Part shown: positions 1 through 5,574 of the stretch, one piece after another | How positions within the stretch are numbered: the first letter of the stretch is position 1 | Layout of the letters: every line of letters begins with the position of its first letter | Source of the DNA: Neisseria shayeganii 871 | Lineage (GTDB): Bacteria; Pseudomonadota; Gammaproteobacteria; Burkholderiales; Neisseriaceae | Assembly (NCBI RefSeq): GCF_000226875.1 | Contig: NZ_JH164926.1 | Coordinates: 1,100,868 to 1,116,965 of the forward strand | DNA length: 16,098 bases | Direction: 5' to 3' | Program-made: the position numbers and the translations under genes | The notes under the pieces: model-generated | Seen by the model: the letters and a program-made list of their open reading frames with translations, nothing else | The model's database searches: none | Told to the model about the DNA's origin: nothing

Positions 1-17
1 AGCCTGCACCGCTGCAC

Positions 18-29
18 AGGCTACCTGAA
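18..29 (+). repeat. DNA uptake sequence (Eikenella dialect)
   Basis: Exact AGGCTACCTGAA, the 12-mer that recurs through the window. It lies just beyond the stop codon of the minus-strand crotonase gene. The first bases of the window (AGCCTG) are complementary to CAGGCT at 17-22, so the window probably begins inside an inverted DUS pair that would act as the terminator of that gene. That last point is inference, because the left half is cut off. Confidence 0.85.
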
Positions 30-45
30 AAACAGGATGCTTGGT

Positions 46-840
46 TCAATCAAACTGGCGCGGCAGAAACTCGGTGTGCGGATTGCGGTCTTTTTTCACC
101 GCCCGCCGCTGGTTTTTGCCCAACAGCAGCTTGAGCTGCCAAATCTTTTCCATGCGCAGGGTTTTCCGCGGCTTGTGCTGCATGGTCTGCACAATGCGCT
201 TGGCGCCCACATGGGCATCGGGCGAACGCTGCGCCAATTCCGCCGCCAAATCATAAGCCGCTGCCAAAGGCTGCTCGCTCAAATGCGTGACCAAGCCGTA
301 GTCCGCCGCCTGCTCGCCGCTGAACACGCGGCCGCTGTAAGTCAGCTCGCGCAGAATATCCTGGCGCACCACGCCCTGCGCCGTGCGGCTGATGCCCATA
401 TCCGGCACAATCCCCCAACGCGCCTCCAACACCGCCCACTGGCTCTGCGGCGTGGCGAAGCGGATGTCCGCCCCCAGCGCCAACTGCACGCCCGCGCCCA
501 GGCAATGCCCTTCCACTGCGCACAACACCGGCACCGGCAAATCCTGCCACACCAAAGCCGCCGCCTGAAACAGGCTGCGCCCCGGTTTGATCAACTCCCA
601 CACCGCCGTTTTGCGGTTGGCCGGATTGTTCAAATCGGCCAAATCAATGCCCGCGCAAAACGTGCCGCCACGGCCGGCCAACACCACCGCGCGCACGCTG
701 CGGTCGGCGCGCAGCTTGCCTGCGGCGGCCACCAAAGCGCGCATCGCATCAAAGCCGACGGCGTTTTTCTTGTCCGGCCGGTTCAGCCACACCGTGGCCA
801 CGCCGCTTTCGCGCCGGTGTTCGATTTCAATCGGATTCAT
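46..840 (-). CDS. Crotonase/enoyl-CoA hydratase family protein
   Basis: This 264-residue protein has the crotonase fold that acts on acyl-CoA thioesters in the cytoplasm. The first oxyanion-hole motif FCAGIDL is at residues 61-67 and the second, GHCLGAG, at 111-117. The residue matching the first catalytic Glu of enoyl-CoA hydratase (rat E144) is Gln119. The second is kept as Glu139, and Asp147 follows eight residues later in VLEARWGIVPDMG. That Glu/Asp spacing resembles dienoyl-CoA isomerases (ECH1 E196/D204), so simple hydration is doubtful. The substrate cannot be told from sequence. Length is normal for the family. The ATG at 838-840 is preceded by a purine-rich but weak ribosome-binding region. 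It is transcribed alone: the upstream neighbour is repeat copy 1. Certain as a crotonase, uncertain as to reaction. Confidence 0.9.
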   Translation of the reverse strand: MNPIEIEHRRESGVATVWLNRPDKKNAVGFDAMRALVAAAGKLRADRSVRAVVLAGRGGTFCAGIDLADLNNPANRKTAVWELIKPGRSLFQAAALVWQDLPVPVLCAVEGHCLGAGVQLALGADIRFATPQSQWAVLEARWGIVPDMGISRTAQGVVRQDILRELTYSGRVFSGEQAADYGLVTHLSEQPLAAAYDLAAELAQRSPDAHVGAKRIVQTMQHKPRKTLRMEKIWQLKLLLGKNQRRAVKKDRNPHTEFLPRQFD

Positions 841-862
841 ACTTTTCTTTCTCTATGCAGGC

Positions 863-1007
863 TGAGACCTTTGCAAAACCCCCAGATGTGGATGCAGTTC
901 AAGGCGTAGCAGCACAGCGAGCGCAGACATATCATATAGATAGGCAAGCGAGCGAGCAGCGCACAACGCAGAAATGCGCCGCAGATGGGGGTTTTGCAGA
1001 GGTCTCA
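863..1007 (+). mobile_element. 145-bp inverted-repeat element, copy 1 (MITE-like)
   Basis: The element starts with TGAGACCTTTGCAAAACCCC and ends with the inverted match, which here carries one change (GCAGAGG for GCAAAGG). It lies between the crotonase gene and sanA. Its two outer ends form inverted repeats of about 22 bp. It encodes no transposase and matches copies at 1940-2084 (inverted), 5316-5500 and 13388-13528. GGC flanks it on both sides (860-862 and 1008-1010), which may be a 3-bp target duplication. The right end overlaps the first base of a DUS. From memory, the terminal GAGACCTTTGCAAA resembles ends of neisserial IS5-family elements such as IS1106; I could not check this. Confidence 0.85.
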
Positions 1008-1044
1008 GGCTACCTGAAAGCCCAATCCAGGTTTCAGATAGCCC
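1007..1044. terminator. Inverted DUS pair downstream of sanA
   Basis: An exact DUS at 1007-1018 faces a DUS with one mismatch at 1033-1044 (TTCAGATAGCC). They can form a 12-bp stem (1008-1019 with 1032-1043, one G-U pair on the minus transcript) with a 12-nt loop, 4 nt beyond the sanA stop codon. Inverted DUS pairs are known to serve as terminators in Neisseria. No long U-tract follows, so termination strength is uncertain. Confidence 0.55.
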
Positions 1045-1047
1045 GTT

Positions 1048-1692
1048 TTACTCACTGCCGCCCGGATACTGCCGTATCGGCACCGCAGCCAGGCTGTGCC
1101 GCGGCGGGGTGCGGGCGAGCACATCGTACCACAAACGCAGGCGGGCAAAGCGTTCGCGCAACTGCACGCGCCAACCGCCCCGAATACCCACCGCGCGGGC
1201 CTGATAGGCCACCGCCGCCGCCCCGCAGGCGCGCGCCAACACCAAGGCGCGGCGGTTATGAAACGGCTGCGACACCACGCACACCGTTGCCCCGCCGAAA
1301 GCGGCGCGGTAGCGCAACACGCTGTCTAGCGTGCGCAGACCGGCCGGGTCTTGCCAAATCGCCGCCACCGGCACGCCCAAGGCCGCCAAATCGGCCTGCA
1401 TACACACGGTTTCGCTCAGCGTTTCGGCCAAACCGCTGCCGCTCACCACCACCGCACCCACTTTGCCCGCCTGCCACAAAGCCGCCGCCGCCTCGATGCG
1501 GTGTCGGTAATAGCGGTTGAGGCCGCCGCCGGCCACATATTTGGCCGTGCCCAACACCAGCGCATAATCACAAGGCGGCACCGCCGTCAAATCGTCAAAA
1601 CAGCGCGCCCGCGTGTAGTAGGCCATGCCCGCCTCGGCCACCGCCGGCAGCAACAGCAGCGCCGCACCCGCCACCCACAGCACCCATTCCAT
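1048..1692 (-). CDS. sanA: SanA-like DUF218 (YdcF/ElyC/SanA) envelope protein
   Basis: The 214-residue product matches the SanA branch of the DUF218 family. A hydrophobic N-terminal anchor (about residues 3-21) precedes a domain with VLGTAKY (46-52), the YYRHRI segment (61-66), VVVSG (81-85), the AGLRTLDSV segment (117-125) and SQPFHNRRAL (141-150), in the same order as in E. coli SanA. SanA homologues are inner-membrane proteins with the domain probably periplasmic; loss in enterobacteria alters the envelope permeability barrier to vancomycin, but the reaction is not established. The ATG at 1690-1692 is 3 nt after the arfA stop and has only a poor ribosome-binding region overlapping the arfA terminator. 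It may depend on read-through or translational coupling from arfA. Family sure, role less so. Confidence 0.85.
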   Translation of the reverse strand: MEWVLWVAGAALLLLPAVAEAGMAYYTRARCFDDLTAVPPCDYALVLGTAKYVAGGGLNRYYRHRIEAAAALWQAGKVGAVVVSGSGLAETLSETVCMQADLAALGVPVAAIWQDPAGLRTLDSVLRYRAAFGGATVCVVSQPFHNRRALVLARACGAAAVAYQARAVGIRGGWRVQLRERFARLRLWYDVLARTPPRHSLAAVPIRQYPGGSE

Positions 1693-1695
1693 GGC

Positions 1696-1884
1696 TCAGC
1701 CCCATAAAAAAATCAGGTTTTTTGAGGGTATCAAAAAACCTGACGGTTGGCGGCCTTTGCGGCTGTATGCGCCTTTGCCTTTTTTCGGCTTCTGGATTTT
1801 GGGCCGGAACAGGTTGGATTTCACCAGCGCCTTTAAGGCATTGTCCCGAATCGGGCCTTTGTTGATTTGGGTGCGTTTGGACAT
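1696..1884 (-). CDS. arfA: Alternative ribosome-rescue factor A (ArfA)
   Basis: This 62-residue basic protein has the ArfA signature: KGPIRDNALKALVKSNLF followed by a Lys/Gly-rich KKGKGAYSRKGR stretch, as in E. coli ArfA. ArfA enters the empty A site of ribosomes stalled on non-stop mRNA and recruits release factor 2, backing up tmRNA. The start chosen is the ATG at 1882-1884, because AAGGA sits about 6 nt upstream; the adjacent TTG at 1885-1887 would be too close. Its 3' part contains an intrinsic terminator (1706-1743) before the TGA at 1696-1698, so most transcripts should lack a stop codon. Such self-limiting design is known for arfA in several proteobacteria: the truncated peptide is tagged by tmRNA and degraded unless tmRNA fails. 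Confidence 0.9.
   Translation of the reverse strand: MSKRTQINKGPIRDNALKALVKSNLFRPKIQKPKKGKGAYSRKGRQPSGFLIPSKNLIFLWG
1706..1743 (-). terminator. Intrinsic terminator inside the arfA reading frame
   Basis: A perfect 13-bp stem (TCAGGTTTTTTGA at 1713-1725 with TCAAAAAACCTGA at 1731-1743, loop 1726-1730) is followed on the minus transcript by seven U (1706-1712). The arfA stop codon lies further downstream at 1696-1698. Transcripts ending here would lack the last two to four codons and the stop. Confidence 0.88.
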
Positions 1885-1926
1885 CAATTTTCCTTCATTC
1901 AGTCAATCAAACCGGCGGGCACGGCT

Positions 1927-1938
1927 TTCAGGTAGCCT
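1927..1938 (-). repeat. DNA uptake sequence (Eikenella dialect)
   Basis: Exact 12-mer on the minus strand, in the arfA upstream region, one base away from the end of repeat copy 2 (1940). Confidence 0.85.
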
Positions 1939-1939
1939 C

Positions 1940-2084
1940 TGAGACCTTTGCAAAACCCCCATCTGCGGCGCATTTCTGCGTTATGCGCTGCTCGCTCGCT
2001 TGCCTATCTAGATGATATGTCTGCGCTCGCTGCGCTGCTACGCCTTGAACTGCATCCACATCTGAGGGTTTTGCAAAGGTCTCA
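1940..2084 (-). mobile_element. 145-bp inverted-repeat element, copy 2 (opposite orientation)
   Basis: It has the same length as copy 1 and is nearly identical to it when reverse-complemented. Differences include CTCAGATG for CCCAGATG near one end and TCTAGATAGG for TATAGATAGG in the middle. It separates the divergent arfA (minus) and lipoprotein (plus) units, and any arfA promoter must lie in or beside it. No matching 3-bp target duplication is seen (CTC left, GCC right). Confidence 0.85.
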
Positions 2085-2156
2085 GCCTGCCTTTCGCGGA
2101 TGCGCAGCCTAACACACGGCCGCCCCCGCTGGCAAACACTAAGCCGCCCTAAGCTA

Positions 2157-2185
2157 TTGCCGCCGCTGCACAGTTTCGGTATAAG
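2157..2185 (+). promoter_or_regulatory. Sigma-70-type promoter of the lipoprotein gene
   Basis: TTGCCG at 2157-2162 and TATAAG at 2180-2185 are separated by 17 bp. The gene start at 2223 is about 38 nt downstream, with AAGGA at 2211-2215. Both hexamers are near consensus; no other good pair is seen between repeat copy 2 and the gene. Confidence 0.6.
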
Positions 2186-2222
2186 CTATCCGCCTTCACC
2201 ACACTTCAACAAGGAACACACC

Positions 2223-2492
2223 ATGCCCCTGCGCCCCCTACTCTGCCTGATGGGCCTCTGCTCCGTCCTCTCCGCCTGCGGCTGGATGGGCGAGCATGAG
2301 CGCGACGACCGCGACGAACCCCGCTACGAACGGGAATACGATGAAGACCGCCGTGATGACGAATGGCGCGAACGCGATGATGACCGGGAACGGGATCGCG
2401 ATGACCGTTACGACCGCCGCGACCGCGACGATGACGATGATGACGACGACAGGCGCCGCAGACGGGGCCGCGACGATCGTGACGACGATTAA
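2223..2492 (+). CDS. Small Asp/Arg-rich lipoprotein
   Basis: An 89-residue product begins with a typical lipoprotein signal: hydrophobic residues 3-16 and lipobox LSAC, with the lipidated Cys at 19. The mature chain of about 70 residues is almost all Asp, Arg and Glu (ERDDRDE, RDRDDRYDRRDRDDD, then a run of eight Asp and five Arg), with no globular core. The DNA is a degenerate run of GAC/GAT/CGC codons. The start ATG at 2223 is chosen because AAGGA lies 7 nt upstream and the signal sequence begins there; an upstream ATG at 2100 would add unrelated residues inside the promoter. Membrane anchoring is a firm prediction; function is unknown. Cation or phosphate binding on the charged tail is possible but only inference. 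The stop is 64 bp before the next gene, on the same strand. Confidence 0.8.
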   Translation: MPLRPLLCLMGLCSVLSACGWMGEHERDDRDEPRYEREYDEDRRDDEWRERDDDRERDRDDRYDRRDRDDDDDDDDRRRRRGRDDRDDD

Positions 2493-2518
2493 GCCAGCCC
2501 CAATGCCCCGCCCAACCG

Positions 2519-2530
2519 AGGCTACCTGAA
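2519..2530 (+). repeat. DNA uptake sequence (Eikenella dialect)
   Basis: Exact 12-mer in the short gap between the lipoprotein and the DKNYY-like gene. It is single, so not an obvious terminator. Confidence 0.85.
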
Positions 2531-2556
2531 AACCGCCCTTCCGCTCCGCCGCCATC

Positions 2557-4365
2557 ATGCCCCTCCACACCCGAAACCTAGTCCGCCCACTGAGAATACT
2601 CCTCGTCCTGCCCCTGCTGTTTGCGGGACTGACGATGCTGATCCTGTTCTTCAAGCCGCAGAACGGCTCGCTGGTCAGCAGCCAATTCCATAACCATCAG
2701 CGTGTCAACGGCTCTTATTTTTATCGTCACCCAAACGGCATTTATGTTTCGGTGCCCAGCGACGGCATGCTACCGGTGCCCGAGGCCGACCCCGAAAGAT
2801 TCACCGCACTGAACGGCGAGAATGCGCAAATCGGCTGGGATGCCACGCAAGTATTCTGCGGCCATCAAGTGCTGCCGGGCTTGCAGCCGCCGGTGCAGGC
2901 GCTCGGCAACCATCTTTACAGCGATGGCCGCCAAACCTATTACTGCGACCACTTCACTGAACGCCGTTCGGCAGGCTTTTGGGGCTATATCGGCGCCTCG
3001 GTACGCCAGGCCGCGGCAGGACGGCACATCAGCCATTATCACTATCCTTTCCGTCTGCTGGACGACGCCGGCAAAACCTTCCGGGCACTGCCGCATTCGC
3101 AGTGGCTGAGCACCGACGGCAGCCGCTTTTATTATCGCGGCGAACCCATTGCCGAGGCGCAACACACACCCTTCCCGATTATCGACAGTCGTCACGAAGC
3201 GCGCGCTTATGAAGCGCAAACACCGGCGGCCAGCCGTGAAGCGCTACGGCTTGATTCCCGCGCATCACCTTATCTGACCGACGGCAGCCGCGTGTTTTAC
3301 CAAACCCGCCTGCTGGATGTGCCCGATGATGAAGCACTGCGCACGCTGCATTATGCTGCCTGGGGCGGTTTTGACCTGCTCTACCACGCCCAGGGCGGCG
3401 CCCTGTTTGTGGACGGCGAAGCCCTCAACCCCGACCAACCACCCTATCGCCTGCTTTCGCGCAGCGATTCCCACTCCCAGCATTTGTTTTTCAGTAATGC
3501 CAAGGGGCTGTATTTCTACGACCACGAAAGCCGCCGCGCCCGCAAAGTGGTCGGCAACCGCCTGCCTTGGCGTGATTTTGAAGAAATCGACGACGGCTAT
3601 TTGAGCAGCAACGGCAGCGATTTGATTTTCTTCCTGTCGCAAGAGCGCTGGGGGCAGCGCAGCGGCCTGGCCGGCTACCGCACCCAAATTGCCCGCCTTG
3701 CCGACGATGGCCCCGGCCGCTGGCAGCGCTGGGGCGAGCCGCATTGGCATTTGTGGCAAAAAGGCGAGGCGGTGTATTACTTCAACACGCTGGAAAGAAG
3801 CCAACACCGCGGCGGCGGCGTTTACTTGGTGCCGCAGCCACAACGGCTGAGTGAACAGCTGCAACAGCGCCGCGCCAATACCGACACCGTTGCGCGCTGG
3901 ATAGAAGAAGGCCTGCTGCTGCCCGCCGAACACGACATCATCGCCACCGCCGAAAGCCGGCGGAAAAACGATACCTTCGAAATGGTGGTGTGGCTTCTGC
4001 TGATTGGCGCCGCGATTGGCTGGGGGGCGTACCGCCTTCTCCTCAAACACGGCGTGAATCTCGACCCGTTTGTGATTGAAAACGGCCACCTGCTGATCAA
4101 CAACGCCTTGGGCAAAAAATACCCGCTGGCCGAGATTGCGCAGGTGCACTTTTCCATTCGCCATCATTACTTTGGCCTGACGAGCGGCCGCCTGCAGGTG
4201 GTTCTGCGTGACGGCTCCCGTTCAATGGCTTATGTGTTCGCCCCGACCACGGCGCTGCTGGCCAACAAGTCGCGGCTGGAAGCGGAGATTGCCCGGCTGC
4301 AAACCCTGTTGCAGCAGCACGGCATCGCCAGCGAATATCCGCGCAGCAACCACGGCGGGCAGTAG
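2557..4365 (+). CDS. DKNYY-like repeat membrane protein
   Basis: The 602-residue product has a membrane segment at about 12-32 and a second at about 474-496. Between them lies a large, probably periplasmic region of repeated Tyr-rich units: SDGRQTYYCD, TDGSRFYYRG, TDGSRVFYQTRLLD, GGALFVDGEALN, NAKGLYFYDHE. These resemble the DKNYY family, whose function is unknown. After the second segment, about 100 residues follow (roughly 500-590) that contain the run VIENGHLLINNALGKKYPL and end in a Leu-rich helix; they look like a small beta-rich, perhaps PH-like, cytoplasmic domain, which is inference. No clear Shine-Dalgarno precedes ATG 2557, which suggests coupling to the lipoprotein gene or a weak start. 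It probably shares the 2157 promoter. The unit ends at a DUS hairpin 4 nt past the stop. Confidence 0.75.
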   Translation: MPLHTRNLVRPLRILLVLPLLFAGLTMLILFFKPQNGSLVSSQFHNHQRVNGSYFYRHPNGIYVSVPSDGMLPVPEADPERFTALNGENAQIGWDATQVFCGHQVLPGLQPPVQALGNHLYSDGRQTYYCDHFTERRSAGFWGYIGASVRQAAAGRHISHYHYPFRLLDDAGKTFRALPHSQWLSTDGSRFYYRGEPIAEAQHTPFPIIDSRHEARAYEAQTPAASREALRLDSRASPYLTDGSRVFYQTRLLDVPDDEALRTLHYAAWGGFDLLYHAQGGALFVDGEALNPDQPPYRLLSRSDSHSQHLFFSNAKGLYFYDHESRRARKVVGNRLPWRDFEEIDDGYLSSNGSDLIFFLSQERWGQRSGLAGYRTQIARLADDGPGRWQRWGEPHWHLWQKGEAVYYFNTLERSQHRGGGVYLVPQPQRLSEQLQQRRANTDTVARWIEEGLLLPAEHDIIATAESRRKNDTFEMVVWLLLIGAAIGWGAYRLLLKHGVNLDPFVIENGHLLINNALGKKYPLAEIAQVHFSIRHHYFGLTSGRLQVVLRDGSRSMAYVFAPTTALLANKSRLEAEIARLQTLLQQHGIASEYPRSNHGGQ

Positions 4366-4368
4366 CAC

Positions 4369-4405
4369 AACAGGCTACCTGAAAGCAGTTTTCAGGTAGC
4401 CTGTT
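4369..4405. terminator. Bidirectional DUS-pair hairpin terminator
   Basis: Exact DUS copies at 4372-4383 and 4391-4402 face each other and extend to a 16-bp perfect stem (4369-4384 with 4390-4405) with a 5-nt loop. It sits between two convergent genes, 4 nt past one stop and 44 nt past the other, and ends in TGTTTTG on the plus strand. Such pairs are known terminators in Neisseria. Confidence 0.8.
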
Positions 4406-4449
4406 TTGAGATCACAGCTTTATCGGAGCGGCAGCCGCCCCGTGCCGCT

Positions 4450-5091
4450 TTATTCGCCTTGGCGTTTGAATTCGCCGCTGAAGCTCACCGGAATCTGTTC
4501 CACAATCGAAGACAGGCCCATCACTTCCACCAGCTGGCCGACGCCTTTCACCATGTCCATCTGTTTCACGTCCAGCAACACGGGCGACAAGGTGACCACG
4601 CTGATGCTGTCGGCCGCATTACGCTGCACCAGCAAATCGGCTTCGATGTCCAGTTTCTGGCCGTGAATCTCCAAGGCCAGCGGCTGTTTCAGTTTCAGGC
4701 TTTCGCCCAGCGCCAGTTTGTTCACCGCTTGGGCATCCAGCTGGCCGCTGATTTTCGCCTCGGGAAACTGCACCACTTCAAACACCCAGTCTTTCAGGCG
4801 TTGATCGCGGATGTCGATATTGGTTTTCACGCTGGCCAAATCCACGGTCATATTGAAGCGGCCGTCTTTTTCCAGACGGGCGGCGGAAGTGGTGAACTCG
4901 GATTGCTCGGTGATGCTGCCTTTTTCTTGGTTCACTTTGCTGCTCAAAAAGCGGATTTGGCTGTTGGCAGCCGACCACACGGCGGCTTCCTGCGGCACTT
5001 GCTGGGCGGCTGCTTGGGCATTTTCGTTGCCACCCGGGGCGCAGGCAGTCAGGGCAAATGCGGTGGTGAGGGCAATCAGGATTTTGTTCAT
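4450..5091 (-). CDS. YceI-family lipoprotein
   Basis: The 213-residue product begins with a lipoprotein signal (lipobox LTAC, Cys17) and a short Gln/Ala-rich linker, followed by a YceI-like domain from about residue 38 to the end. Domain landmarks are VWSAANSQIRFLSSK (38-52), a beta-rich middle with SVKTNIDIRDQRLKDWVF, and the closing PVSFSGEF strand. YceI proteins form a lipocalin-like barrel that binds isoprenoid or other amphipathic molecules in the periplasm; the ligand here is unknown. The start ATG at 5089-5091 has AAAGG about 9 nt upstream. It is a single gene, divergent from the hydrolase gene across a 483-bp region, and convergent with the DKNYY-like gene. Confidence 0.88.
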   Translation of the reverse strand: MNKILIALTTAFALTACAPGGNENAQAAAQQVPQEAAVWSAANSQIRFLSSKVNQEKGSITEQSEFTTSAARLEKDGRFNMTVDLASVKTNIDIRDQRLKDWVFEVVQFPEAKISGQLDAQAVNKLALGESLKLKQPLALEIHGQKLDIEADLLVQRNAADSISVVTLSPVLLDVKQMDMVKGVGQLVEVMGLSSIVEQIPVSFSGEFKRQGE

Positions 5092-5315
5092 ATTGTCAGC
5101 CTTTCTTCTGAAGTTTGGAGATAGGGAAAGCGGCGCTCCGCCGCCGTTTCGCTTTACCCTTCAGACGCAGCGCAAACACGATTCTGACAATTTTTATAAA
5201 ACTTTTTCCCAAATTTCTGTTTTCTAGAAAAATATTCTGCTTATTTTCCGCTTTTACTGCGGTTTCCCGCTTAAACAGCCGGCAAAAGTAAAAACCGCTT
5301 AAGCTATAATCCGCC
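5092..5315. other. AT-rich divergent intergenic region
   Basis: This gene-free stretch holds the yceI leader and a markedly AT-rich core (about 5186-5260) compared with the GC-rich coding DNA. It has a 12-bp palindrome TTTTCTAGAAAA at 5220-5231 and, on the minus strand, a TATAAA-like hexamer near 5194-5199 that could be the -10 of yceI, but I see no good -35 for it. The yceI leader (about 5122-5160) contains complementary GC-rich segments that could fold. No small gene is supported. Confidence 0.4.
5305..5310 (+). promoter_or_regulatory. Candidate -10 box upstream of the hydrolase gene
   Basis: Perfect TATAAT within TTAAGCTATAATCC, echoing the TATAAGCTATCC context of the 2180 promoter. The expected -35 position (about 5282-5287) has no good match, so an activator may be needed or the site may be chance. 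Repeat copy 3 begins 6 bp downstream, so any transcript from here would carry the repeat in its leader. Confidence 0.4.
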
Positions 5316-5500
5316 TGAGACCTTTGCAAACCCCCCAGATGTGGATGCAGTTCAAAGCGTAGCAGCGCAGCGAGCGTGAACGCAGGAATCCCCGTGGGAA
5401 AGACATATCATATAGATAGGCAAGCGAGCGAGCAGTACCCATAGGGCATAAACGCACAACGCAGAAATGCGCCGCAGATGGAGGTTTTGCAAAGGTCTCA
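5316..5500 (+). mobile_element. 185-bp inverted-repeat element, copy 3 (long form)
   Basis: It has the same ends and orientation as copy 1 but is 40 bp longer. One extra segment of about 23 bp lies after AGCAGCGCAGCGAGCG (around 5377-5400) and another of about 17 bp lies after GAGCGAGCAG (around 5435-5452). GCC flanks it on both sides (5313-5315 and 5501-5503), a possible 3-bp target duplication. It lies in the leader of the hydrolase gene, just past a TATAAT box. It may be the fuller ancestral form, or the extra segments may be later gains. Confidence 0.82.
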
Positions 5501-5523
5501 GCCTGCGCCGTTGAAGCCAATTT

Positions 5524-5535
5524 TTCAGGTAGCCC
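5524..5535 (-). repeat. DNA uptake sequence, 11/12 match
   Basis: TTCAGGTAGCCC on the plus strand matches the DUS complement except for the last base. It lies 24 bp after the end of repeat copy 3 and 39 bp before the hydrolase start. Confidence 0.65.
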
Positions 5536-5574
5536 GCAACGGCCGCCCCCGCCACACACCACTCAGGAGACACC

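Noticed and set aside
37..909. Long plus-strand frame opposite the crotonase gene
   Set aside because: It has no domain pattern and mirrors a clear crotonase gene; it is an antisense shadow in GC-rich DNA.
863..2084. Regularly repeated units as a CRISPR array
   Set aside because: Units are about 145 bp, far apart and in both orientations; no short repeats with spacers exist.
2100..2222. Upstream start for the lipoprotein gene
   Set aside because: It would put the promoter inside the gene and the signal sequence mid-protein.
2206..2654. Two minus-strand frames opposite the Asp/Arg lipoprotein
   Set aside because: The biased GAC/CGC repeats leave all frames open. The plus-strand frame has a promoter, AAGGA and a lipobox; the others have none.
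3265..4167. 300-codon minus-strand frame opposite the DKNYY-like gene
   Set aside because: No recognisable domain; a shadow of the plus-strand gene.
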